A stretch of DNA of 64,000 bases from Bryum argenteum (taxonomy: Eukaryota; Streptophyta; Bryopsida; Bryales; Bryaceae), in NCBI GenBank assembly GCA_037043015.1, contig CM073325.1:2420501-2484500 (forward strand). The letters are read 5' to 3'. Positions 48,977 through 58,166 of this stretch are shown piece after piece. Within the stretch, counting starts at the first letter, position 1; the number at the start of each line of letters is the position of its first letter. Made by a program: the position numbers and the translations under genes. A model generated the notes under the pieces. It had not been told where the DNA came from, did not search any database, and saw only the letters and a list, made by a program, of their open reading frames with translations.

Positions 48977-49003
48977 AAATTCAACATAACATCTTACATG
49001 TAA

Positions 49004-50587
49004 TCAAATAGGCCGTTGACAACGTGTAGCAAGGTCAGTGTGCCATCGCTCAAAGCAACCTTGCTTTAGGCACATCCACTTATTGCCACACTTGTAGCAA
49101 AAGTAATGTGGCTCACGGATTTTGCACACCACACATTTCCGCCGTAATGCCGTATACCTTGGAACACAAATTACCGGTTGGATCGGTAGTGGCGCAAACT
49201 CTTCCGGATCCAAACTTCTCATAGTCCACCCCGCTAGTAAGGCTTCACACAACCCCTTCTTGAATTGTAAGTGAGTCATAGGGGTGACTGCACGTCGGTG
49301 GGAATTGACATGTCTCAGACACTCCAAGTAGTAAATATACATGTTGCACACGGTGACGTCCAACAAGAAGAAGAAGATCCGGTGCCACCATTTATGGCTC
49401 CGGACTTGGCAACTATAAGATGCGCGGAGTTGATCGGCGACATCTACTCCACGCATATGAGTTGTATATTCCTTCAAAACCGGTGAAGTTTGGATCATCT
49501 CCCTAATGGCACCATTCCGGCGGGGAACACACATAACTTTTTCACATGGTGCTTGAATAGGCACTCCATGTGTGGAAAGAAGAAGCACGGGCTTCTTGTC
49601 TTTCCACATAACACAAGAAAGTCTCCCATGGTCATGCATCTTCCAAATTGTTGTCCCTTGTGGCACATTTTTGAAGGCTTTGACATTTTTCAAACAAGTA
49701 GGAATACCAACCCGGTTTGCCCTTATAGTACCGGTGGCATACATGCCTCGTTCTAATAGTGTTGTAAAAAGTCCTACACTTGTGAAAAAATTATCCATTG
49801 TCACTACATGGCCAACATCCCAAAGACCTTCAACCAATCTCATCACAACGTTGTGAGCTAACCTTGCATCCCCAATTGTATTAGAAACTTCCACCACTTC
49901 CTCTCTAAGTGGAATTCCTCTATTTTGGCCTATTGTACCCGGTCCTAGGCCATTATTTGCACTAGAAGTCATGGGATCGGTTCCAATAGTTGGAGGAGGA
50001 GGACCGGGGACATTCTCCTTGCCGCAGTAAATTTCGAAATTGTAAACAAACTTGGAAGTAGAACATGCCAAACACCATACTTTCAAGCCCCACTTTTGGG
50101 GCTTTTTGGGCATATATTGCCGGATAGGGGAATAAGTTCCTTTGTACCGGATCATCATTTCATCAATGGTAATATGCTTCCCAAGATACCAAGCCATTTT
50201 GCATCGCTCCCTAATGCTATTTATCAACCATCTTGTTTGCCCAATTTTGTCATAGCCCATGTGACCTCTATGCACCCCCTCCATATTAGTCAGGTGTAAA
50301 CATCTCCTCAAATCCCAAAACCGGGACCTTGTGTATATGCTAGAAATCACCTTACATTGGAACAAGTCATCTCTCATCCAATAAGTTTTGTTGTTGGGTT
50401 GCACCTTCAACCCCATATAGAGAGCCAATGCCATAAATGCTTGTAGACCGGATATAGTCAAATCATACCATTGTGGTCCACCCTTAGTTTGCCCATGGTC
50501 ACCCGAAGGAGAATTAGCATATCTATTTGTCTCAAACACAATTTCGGACATGATTTCAGGAGTCCAAAATAAGCCAAACAACTCCAT
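49004..50587 (-). CDS. piggyBac transposase (DDE_Tnp_1_7 domain)
   Basis: This cut-and-paste transposase acts on TTAA sites. The 527-codon frame from Met 50,587 begins at MELFGLFWTPEIMSEIV and ETNRYA, the usual start of the catalytic region. The acidic catalytic residues are Asp142 (HITIDEMMIRYKG), Asp265 (VVTMDNFFTSVGLF) and Asp382 (MRGVDVADQLR). The C-terminus has a Cys-rich, RING/PHD-like finger, C485-x2-C488, C497-x2-C500, C506, C511 and H516, as in other piggyBac proteins. The same frame stays open upstream to 50,716 and includes the conserved pre-catalytic segment (W-E-Y, PPIPFCGNRRGPSRNH), but has no ATG there. It stops at TAA 50,717-50,719; beyond that it continues into an acidic stretch (SEEAPEVESDIESDGEG) typical of these N-termini. 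Either an intron removes the stop or the copy carries one nonsense change. The catalytic core has no frameshift. Confidence 0.95.
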   Translation of the reverse strand: MELFGLFWTPEIMSEIVFETNRYANSPSGDHGQTKGGPQWYDLTISGLQAFMALALYMGLKVQPNNKTYWMRDDLFQCKVISSIYTRSRFWDLRRCLHLTNMEGVHRGHMGYDKIGQTRWLINSIRERCKMAWYLGKHITIDEMMIRYKGTYSPIRQYMPKKPQKWGLKVWCLACSTSKFVYNFEIYCGKENVPGPPPPTIGTDPMTSSANNGLGPGTIGQNRGIPLREEVVEVSNTIGDARLAHNVVMRLVEGLWDVGHVVTMDNFFTSVGLFTTLLERGMYATGTIRANRVGIPTCLKNVKAFKNVPQGTTIWKMHDHGRLSCVMWKDKKPVLLLSTHGVPIQAPCEKVMCVPRRNGAIREMIQTSPVLKEYTTHMRGVDVADQLRASYSCQVRSHKWWHRIFFFLLDVTVCNMYIYYLECLRHVNSHRRAVTPMTHLQFKKGLCEALLAGWTMRSLDPEEFAPLPIQPVICVPRYTALRRKCVVCKIREPHYFCYKCGNKWMCLKQGCFERWHTDLATRCQRPI

Positions 50588-50793
50588 AAATGTAGGAAGT
50601 ACACGATGGTTTCTTGAAGGGCCTCTTCTATTACCACAAAAGGGAATTGGTGGAAGATTATACAGAATACGGGGACTTTCCCAAGTCTCATCTCTATACT
50701 CCCACTTTAGGCCCGTTTAATTGTGGGTAGAAACCACATTTGGTCCCTCACCATCACTTTCAATATCACTCTCAACCTCGGGAGCCTCCTCAC

Positions 50794-51678
50794 TCAAGTC
50801 ACCCCGCATAAACCTCCGTCATTCCAATTTATGTGTAAATTGTCCCCTTCGTGATTATTTTCTTCATTACCCTCACCCCCTCCATTCTGTGACTGAATAT
50901 GCCTAACCTCACTTATGGTGCGAACACGCGCCCTTCCAATATGGACTCCCCCTTGGCATTGGGAATTGGAGCGTTGGACACTGCTGCCTTGACCTCCGAA
51001 GTGGCTGCCAAGATCCGCCTCTTCGGCCGGCATCTCAGCCTCGCTGGAAAATAGATCTGGCATCTCCGCCTCGTTGGCACCCCGAATGGGGAAAGTAGCC
51101 TCGCTGGCCACTGGCAACTGAAGCTCGGGGTCAGAGCCCGCCTCGCTTGAGGCCCCAGACGGCGCGCAGGAGGCGCCTGCCTGATAAGATCCGCCTCCCC
51201 GGCGATAAGGCTCTGCGGCTCGCGAAGCTAGCCGACTGCTCTCCGCCTCAGGCCGAAGGCGCTGCCGCGACGCCTCGCTCCGCCCTCCCACCTGCACATC
51301 AGATCTAGAACGAGAGCTTGATGCGCAATAGTTGCGAGCTTGAAGCAAAACCTCTGGAGGCCATAGTAGATTCTCAAGACCTCCGCCTCTATTGTCGTCG
51401 CTGTCAGAGTCAGGGTTGTCGATCACATCCTCTAAGGCAGAGTAGTATCCGCATTCTGGGTCTTGAGAAGTGAAGTAGTCAACGTTGATATCAACCTCCG
51501 TGTTCGGAAGAGTAATAGTTTCAACACCAGGACCAAGGTCAGGAAGTTCATTCTCATGATAATGTGGTAGATCAGGCACGTCATCTCGACTAGACGGAGG
51601 GGTGGGAGGGGTTGCGCTTGGTTCCACATGCAATCTCCAACTTCTGCGTACTGGTACCCTGTCCCACTCCATCTGCAT
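50794..51678 (-). CDS. Disordered acidic ORF upstream of the transposase, 294 aa
   Basis: Starts MQMEWDRVPVRRSW and is rich in Pro, Ser, Glu and Asp: LPHYHENELPDLGPG, then NPDSDSDDNRGGG, then Ala/Glu-rich repeats around EAEMPDL, ending HINWNDGGLCGVT. No folded domain is recognised. Many piggyBac transposases have an acidic unstructured N-terminal region, so this could be an upstream exon of the transposase, although the frame does not run straight into it, or a separate protein. A possible acceptor (TTTGCATGCAG) precedes the second Met. Confidence 0.5.
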   Translation of the reverse strand: MQMEWDRVPVRRSWRLHVEPSATPPTPPSSRDDVPDLPHYHENELPDLGPGVETITLPNTEVDINVDYFTSQDPECGYYSALEDVIDNPDSDSDDNRGGGLENLLWPPEVLLQARNYCASSSRSRSDVQVGGRSEASRQRLRPEAESSRLASRAAEPYRRGGGSYQAGASCAPSGASSEAGSDPELQLPVASEATFPIRGANEAEMPDLFSSEAEMPAEEADLGSHFGGQGSSVQRSNSQCQGGVHIGRARVRTISEVRHIQSQNGGGEGNEENNHEGDNLHINWNDGGLCGVT

Positions 51679-51704
51679 GCAAATGTTATAGAAGTTAGTG
51701 TGTT

Positions 51705-52844
51705 CTATGAAACTTCAAAGTTTTCACGATTCTCAAATACATGACTTTTCTCACCTGTTTTCCTCTCTTGTGAGACCTCCGTGGTGGCATCTTGACAATC
51801 TGGCCAAGTTCTTCTAACAATGTCCACGAATTCTTGCTCAAAGACTTGTTGATCTACCCACCCCAAGACATGTGCAGCCTGCCTGCAGAAGTGATGGCGG
51901 AAATTAGAAGGTTTTGGTGAATGAGGCCACGCTCTACATTTGTTGCGCAAGCGAAGGCTTCGCAAATGTGCTGGATCTAGTAGAAGAAGTAGACCATGAA
52001 TTTTTTGATGGCTTAGATGTTTTTGCAATGCCCAAAGATGCAAACGTCTCCTGGGACTTTCGACCTTACAGCCAGGACCTTCGCATACAGATAGACACGG
52101 CTCCAGATGCGGTACGACTGAAGGCGCCACGAGCTCCACCGATGGCCTGACATGCGGCAACTGACTCCCAGTCTCCAAGCCTGTGTTGGACACGCGACTC
52201 CGCTTGTAACTGCGACCTTCACCCCCGATAAGGCCCTCGAGGGCGCCTCCACTTTCAACTGAGGCGGTCTCCCAATCGCCGGCCTTGACTCTTTGGTTGA
52301 CGTCTGCCTCCAACGGCTGCGCTGACACTTCAAGCTTGTCGGTCGAGGAGACCAAGTGCCCTCTCTGCAGGAACCCGAAGCTCTCTGATGTGGCCAGATC
52401 AGGCACCCCCGATGTCCCTGCAAGCACCCCCGATGTGAAAGAAACCACCCCCGTTGTGAAGGCAGGCACCGTCGATGTCCCTACGAGCTCCACCGATGTG
52501 AAGGCAGGCACCTCCGAGGTTGAATATTGCACCTTCAATGTCTCTTCAGGCACCTTCGAGGTTGAATCAGCCACAACCGAACTTGATGTGCAGCCTGTCG
52601 AAGTTGAATGAGGCTCTGAAACCTGCACAGACAGATGCTCCGATCCGATGCCACCAGTTACTGTCTCTGCCCCACAATGCTTATGTTCCTCGTTCCTTGG
52701 ACATGTACCCGCCGATCCATGCACATCAGATGCATCCTTCCTGCTTTGCTTCTCACGTTGCTTGTGAATGAGAATGTCTAATTGTGCTAAACTTGCAAGC
52801 TGCGGCAATGGAGGTTTTCCAACTTGATTTACAGAACTCTTCAT
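51705..52844 (-). CDS. Second accessory ORF of the piggyBac element, 379 aa
   Basis: Starts MKSSVNQVGKPPLPQ, then a Lys/Arg/Glu-rich segment (HKQREKQSRKDAS). A Thr/Ser/Val repeat follows at about residues 85-160 (TSEVPAFTS, TSTVPAFTT, TSGVLAGTS). The end is a better-ordered region (FRHHFCRQAAHVLGWVDQQV, FVDIVRRTWPDC). I do not recognise the family. A good donor (AAAACAG before GTGAGAAAAG) lies near 51,755, close to an acceptor at about 51,673, so the C-terminal 15 or so residues may be intronic. It is the 5'-most frame of the element and probably contributes the start of its transcript. Confidence 0.45.
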   Translation of the reverse strand: MKSSVNQVGKPPLPQLASLAQLDILIHKQREKQSRKDASDVHGSAGTCPRNEEHKHCGAETVTGGIGSEHLSVQVSEPHSTSTGCTSSSVVADSTSKVPEETLKVQYSTSEVPAFTSVELVGTSTVPAFTTGVVSFTSGVLAGTSGVPDLATSESFGFLQRGHLVSSTDKLEVSAQPLEADVNQRVKAGDWETASVESGGALEGLIGGEGRSYKRSRVSNTGLETGSQLPHVRPSVELVAPSVVPHLEPCLSVCEGPGCKVESPRRRLHLWALQKHLSHQKIHGLLLLLDPAHLRSLRLRNKCRAWPHSPKPSNFRHHFCRQAAHVLGWVDQQVFEQEFVDIVRRTWPDCQDATTEVSQERKTGEKSHVFENRENFEVS

Positions 52845-53385
52845 AGTGAAGGTGTGGTTGAATTTGTAGTTTCAGTTACTCAAGAATTTTTAGTTTTGAG
52901 AGCTCAAAAATGAGAATCCATGTAATGTTGCATTGATCAATACAAAATTTTGAATTTCAAATTTGAATGGCGTTGTAAGCCGTCTCGTGGGAAGCATTTA
53001 CAGATGGCGGCTGAAAATCAACAAACGGAGATCAGGCTGCTGACAGGCGGCCCATTTTAGAAGAACTGGGGCCCATGAGACCCATTCCTGACCCCCTGCC
53101 CTCACCAAACTCCGCTGGCTACCCGAGTTCCCTGCCCCCTTCACGAGCTGCACCCTCATTGGAGGAGGACCCTGCCCGTGCTGCCCCATTTGGGACTGAA
53201 AACTTCATTTTGCAAAAAAAAATCTAAAATTGTCGTATCACATTGCAATTTTTACCACACATACCTTGTAGTATAACACACGTCCATTCCAAATTGCAGC
53301 CCCAAATACTCAAATTTACCCCTTCATCTAAGCTGACCAGAAACGCAAAAAGCCATTTCAGCTTTCTTAGAGCTTTAGGGGTTAA

Positions 53386-55359
53386 TGAAGACTACCTTTG
53401 TCTTCTAAGATTGTCAGACATGGAGCATGGTTTACCATTGCAAGCTAATCACGTGAATTCAAATAATAATTTCTCTCGACAAGCCTATCATAAGCTCCCA
53501 AAAAGATGTTTTGTCAACAAAACCTTGCCTTGTTTTTGTTCACAGATTTTAGTAGACAGTTAAACCACTTCATATTGCAAGATTGCATAAATCCCACTAT
53601 GGCATGTGTTGGGAATAAAGTAGGCATGTTCCCAAATTTCAAAAAAAAACTTGAAGTTTGTTGTTACATTGAACACATCAATAGGTCAAAAAGGCAGGGT
53701 CAGTAGTAGAGACAACCCTAGATTTTCAAGGGGTCAAGTTATAAGTGGCCAGCTTTTGGTCCCTTGTGGGCTAGCTTCATGTTTTTGTCTCAGGTCCTTT
53801 GTTTGATAGCATGGTATATTAACAATTCTTATATGTAGGTTCGCTTTTCATTTGGGGGGACAAGAATTAAAATGTTAAAAAAATATGGGTTTTTTCAATT
53901 CTCCAAAATGACATTCTTAATGTGCTTTATTAGGTTCCTTCCTATCTTCTTGGAGATTCATTGAATAATAATATCAAGTTCCGAGAAAAAAGATTTGGTC
54001 AAGAAAGTAATTGTCCAAGTTTCATTGTTTGATTTCGAGATGAGAATGTTATGCATGTGACTTATTTGCATGTAAGATAACAAAAGTTGTAGTCAATTCA
54101 TTGATCCATGTATGTGGTATGATTTGAGATGCATGAGAAGCTTGATTTTGTTCTAAAGGTGATTCTTTTGGATATCATGCAATCATGTGGTGAGATTCAT
54201 GGCTAAGGATCAAATGTTAAGTAAATTCTATGTGCACAATAGTATTTTTTTTTTAATTATAAATATTTGGACTTAGGAACGAGTTAGATGGTTATGTTTT
54301 TATTATAAATTATCAAGGAATGCAATTGAGAAATTCTTGTTTTATTTTACCCATAATTCCTCGAAATAATTTGTGTTGATATTCAACAATGTGAATGACA
54401 AGATAAAATTTTGAATAGTCAAATTTCAATTTTATTTGGTAAATCAAATTGCAATCTTATTCTAATCTATGACAATCTAGTTATCAGTGATGTTAACTCC
54501 CATAGTTATTTACCAATTATTTGTCTTAACCCCTATATGCCCAAACCAATTTGAGTCAAACCGACTAAAATGACTTAGTTGTAAGAGACCAATCAAATTA
54601 GCTAGAGATGGCATGGGTACACATATTTTAAACCTAAACCTTTTCTTTTCGAAAGTAGCATTTATTATATCTTTTCAAGGGGAAGTGGTATTTTTGCCCT
54701 TCAATAAATTGAGGCATGTGGCTGGGAACATTAGCTGCTCATGAGTAGAAAATAGAATGGTGGAGTTAAATAGGTGGAAAGTGGGGGCAGCTTAAAGCTA
54801 CTTTCCTTCACTTTTACACAGTCATCATTTTTGGATATGTATATCCACTGCAAGTATTCCGAAATATCAAAAAAGAATAACACAACATGCATGTACTATT
54901 AACCTTTTTGGGGGCATTAATTGGGCCTGCCCCGAAGAATCCTTGTACACCTAAGGGGTTATTTCAGCCCCCAAACAATAAATAATCTGCCAAATTTGAT
55001 TTTTCCAAATTTTATTGGAGGTGGGAGGTGTCAAAAGTTCATGGTTTCGAGAGATAAATGGAAGAATTTCTTTTCCCAGACTGTCGTCACTCTAGTCCAC
55101 ACACTTGACTTGGTGCTTGGGAAGCATAAAGTAGTCTTAGAGCATGCCCAGCCTCCACTGTGGGCCGGAGAGTAGAGCATTGTTTGGAGTGTAAGGAACC
55201 CCTACCCATGCACTATCTCTATAACCCAGCCAAGAGAGTGGTTGTCTCCTATAGTCTAGCACTCCATAACTCCAAGTTATCACTTACAAATTTGGGTCCC
55301 CATTAACCAATGGAAGAGTGCCATGTGGCCAAGATTTTATTGGCACAAAAGAGTTTTTA
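53386..55359. repeat. Duplicated intergenic segment, copy 2, right part
   Basis: Matches 24,627-26,264. It differs mainly by an extra stretch of about 310 bp at 54,190-54,500 that is absent from copy 1 and in which I see no terminal repeats. Non-coding. Confidence 0.75.
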
Positions 55360-55729
55360 TTAACCCTTAAACGCCCAAGCAAGCCCGAGGGGCTTGATTC
55401 CAACAGAATCTTTCCTATAGCTCTTACTGTACTCCACTTTTCACTTATATTTTGATGTCAAACTGGTCACCTTCTTCCGATGCATTCAAAAAGTGAAATT
55501 TCACAATTCAAATCACAATTTGTATGAATGATTTTGTGCTTTGAAAGGATTGTGGTAGGTAGGTTGGGGTTGTACATAACCTTGTAGGAGGTTGCAAGCT
55601 CATCATTGATTGGTCTATTCATGATGCCAAAGTTCGAAAAGTGCACTATTCATGATGCCCAAGTCCAAAAGATGTTGTGATCCAATTTTGGGCTGCCCGT
55701 TTCAGACCCCATGGGCGATTAAGGGTTAA
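55360..55729. mobile_element. TTAA-flanked MITE, 370 bp, with one satellite unit
   Basis: Ends are TTAACCCTTAAACGCCCA on the left and, read inward from the right, TTAACCCTTAATCGCCCA. The unoccupied TTAA is at 26,265. The interior has one GAAAGGATTGTGGTAGGTAG unit and the TGATGTCAAACTGGTCACCT block, so it is the compact, intact relative of the larger satellite-bearing repeats at 11.3-12.0, 15.4-16.5, 21.5-22.05 and 37.1-45.1 kb. Confidence 0.9.
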
Positions 55730-55769
55730 AACTAGCTTGTCAGAAGATGTGATCGGTGAGCGGCCTCTT

Positions 55770-56563
55770 CGTGTGCCCTACCTTCCCAGTGTGGGGTGGG
55801 GTTGTGAAGCTTGGCCAAGTAGCGTGTGCGAGCTTTTCATGCAACCCAGTGGCCGGACCTGAAGTAGAGGACTAGGCAAGCTCTTAGCTTTGAGGCCAAC
55901 ATCATGCATAATATGGTTGATAAAGAAAAGCACTCGTCGCATCTCAAGATTAATCATGTTGAGGCCACCTAACGCCCTTGGTTGATAGCATTGGAGTTTA
56001 CTAACCCTTGCTCGTGCTCTCTTTGCGGAACCACCACTAAGATAGTTCATGATATTGCCTTTGATTTTGTTAGTCTCTTGCTTGGTGCCACCCGAGACTA
56101 AGAGGAAGAATAAAGGAGCCGAGAGCAAGACGTGGTTAACTATTACACTCCTACCCTTGGGGTTGAGCTTGGTGGAGCTCCAATAAAAGAGTGTTTTAGA
56201 TATGCGATTGGTAACAAGTTCATCAATTCCTTTGGAGCTAAAAGATATACCAAAGGCGGCTTCTAAGAGCTTGCTAACTTCATCATCTTCTGCCCGCAAA
56301 CTTCCCAAGAGATTGGTCCAAAACAACCTAGCATTATTGCGAGTAAATTTCCCAAAACTTGATGATTGAGTCTGATTGATAACTCGTCCCGAGGCACTCC
56401 TCGCCTCTAAGGGCGGGATAGTGAGGGACTTGCGCCTCAGTGCCGGCGTAGGCCCTCCTGCCCGCCCCTCGGGGACCTCAAGTCGCATGCCCTCGAAGAC
56501 TAGCCCAAGTCCCCGCGAGAAGACCAGCCCCAATGCGACTTCAAAGATGGAATCGGAGATCAC
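55770..56563 (-). pseudogene. LINE reverse-transcriptase C-terminal fragment, open frame
   Basis: The minus-strand frame of 261 codons contains KLLEAAFGISFSSKGIDEL, then YWSSTKLNPKGRSVIVNHV, LLSAPLFFLLVSGGTK and ARARVSKLQCYQPRALGGLN. These match the region after the catalytic core in plant non-LTR RTs. Catalytic Asp residues and the endonuclease are absent. It is the duplicate of 26,477-27,103 and lacks that copy's TGA after LFY. Confidence 0.82.
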
Positions 56564-56929
56564 TAAATGTTCTCTGTATGAAACTCCTTCATCAATGATA
56601 CGATCTCAGTCCATGCCAACTTCAGCTTGACTACTGAATGCTGAACAGGGGATGCTCTTACAAGTCACTTATTATATGCGACCAATATCTTTGAAATGTC
56701 TTTCAAAATATTTGCAAACTTCTACTTCAAAAATACTTCTACTTGGGCTAGTCTTTGAGGATGGGCAACCAGGGCCGTACGGGCGGGCAGGAGGGCATGC
56801 ACAACAGTGAGGCGATGGTCCTCTTTGTCCTGCCCTTAGAGCTCGGCGAGGCAAGGCACCCCAAAAGGTGTTAAGAGGAGCGAAATTCCTCTAACATTGC
56901 CCCTCGTAGTTTCTTCCTTGACCATGACG

Positions 56930-57145
56930 TTGAGCGCTTCGGCAACAATGATGAAAAGGTACGGTGCCCTTCGGCCACAATTGTAGCAATGTACGGCGCT
57001 AAGCGCTTTGGCCACAATAATGGCAAGGTAGGGCGCCAAGCGCTTTGGCTACAACGATGAATAGGTACGGCGAGCTTCGGCCACAATAATGGCAAGGTAT
57101 GGCGCCATCCACAATAATGAAAATGTTCGCGCCACGCCACAACCT
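56930..57145. repeat. Degenerate GC-rich minisatellite, about 33-38 bp
   Basis: Variants of CTTCGGCCACAATAATGGCAA with GGTACGGCGC recur about six times. The shorter partner is at 27,545-27,690. Open frames across it, rich in His, Tyr and Cys on the minus strand, are artefacts of the repeat. Confidence 0.8.
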
Positions 57146-57824
57146 TACCTTCCATCTCTTTCTATTTTAAATGCGGGGAAAAGACATCATTAATTTTAAC
57201 TGAAGACTATGCTTCTTGAAGATCGATTTACGTAGATTTGTTCATTTGTACATTTTCCGTGTTTTGTATGGAGTAACACCTCTCACCCTTCCTTTCTTTG
57301 ATCATGAAACTTGGTAACTCAACACAGTCCAATCCAAGTCACCCTATAGACATTTCCATTCAAAAGCATTTTTACGATAAGTGCAATCCCAGAGTTAGTG
57401 ACACCCTTTACACATTTACACTTGTGAGCATATTCTTAGAAACAGGGCAAGTATGACAATCCCTGGTCAAATAGCCTTCCATGCGGCATGCAAAGAGCTA
57501 CACTTAAAAATGGCATGGCCCAAATTACCAGATATGGACTTCATGGACCCCGAATTTGATTATGAGGGACGGATACCATCGTGACGATGCAAGAAAGTGG
57601 GGACCAGCACATAAAAGTGAGAATGTAGAAAAGTAATAAATTTGATCTAATATGCAATTTGGCAATGGCACAGATACTACATAACCCTATTTATCCTCAC
57701 TAAAATTTATTTATCACCCAACTGGCGATTACTTTGCTACCCACAGCAACATCCAAGGCTGCTAATCATATCGAATCGGGCATTCTCATGAGGAATATCA
57801 TACCCCACCTTGACCATCAGAACA

Positions 57825-57960
57825 TTCAAGCTCCTAAGCAGCCCAGTATTATTCAGGCTCCTAAGCAGCCCAGTATTATTCAGGCTCCTAAGCAGCCCAG
57901 TATTATTCAGGCTCCTAAGCAGCCCAGTATTATTCAAGCTCCTAAGCAGCCCCATGTAAG
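57825..57960. repeat. 27-bp minisatellite, 5 units, copy 2
   Basis: Same unit as at 28,721-28,855. It lies about 200 bp 3' of the C2orf69-like stop codon, so it may fall in that gene's 3' UTR. Confidence 0.9.
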
Positions 57961-58166
57961 AGAGGCAACACCAGATTATGCTCAGAAGAGGAAAAGTTCG
58001 AAGTACCAATAGGCGATGAAAACAGTGTTTCAATGGGCAAAAGGCGATCGTGTAATGGTAGTTAGTGATTAGAAAAGAATTTGGGGGTAATGTACATAGA
58101 AGTGTGATTGAAGGTCACAAATGGAAGGGGAGGGGGAGGAGCTGAGAGAGATCTACGAGAATGGGC

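Larger units (their letters stand above)
47709..53385 (-). mobile_element. Full-length piggyBac-type transposon, about 5.7 kb
   Basis: It is bounded by TTAA at 47,709-47,712 and 53,382-53,385. Inside both, CCCCTAAAGCTC is an inverted repeat (left continues CTTGTG, right read inward TAAGAAAG). The transposase (49,004-50,587, extended to about 50,716) and two other long frames (50,794-51,678 and 51,705-52,844) are all on the minus strand, so the transcription start should be near the right end. The 52-bp tandem repeat at 48,834-48,976 lies 3' of the transposase. The piggyBac superfamily is defined by TTAA targets and CCC-type tips, both seen here. The unoccupied site is at 24,623. Confidence 0.92.
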
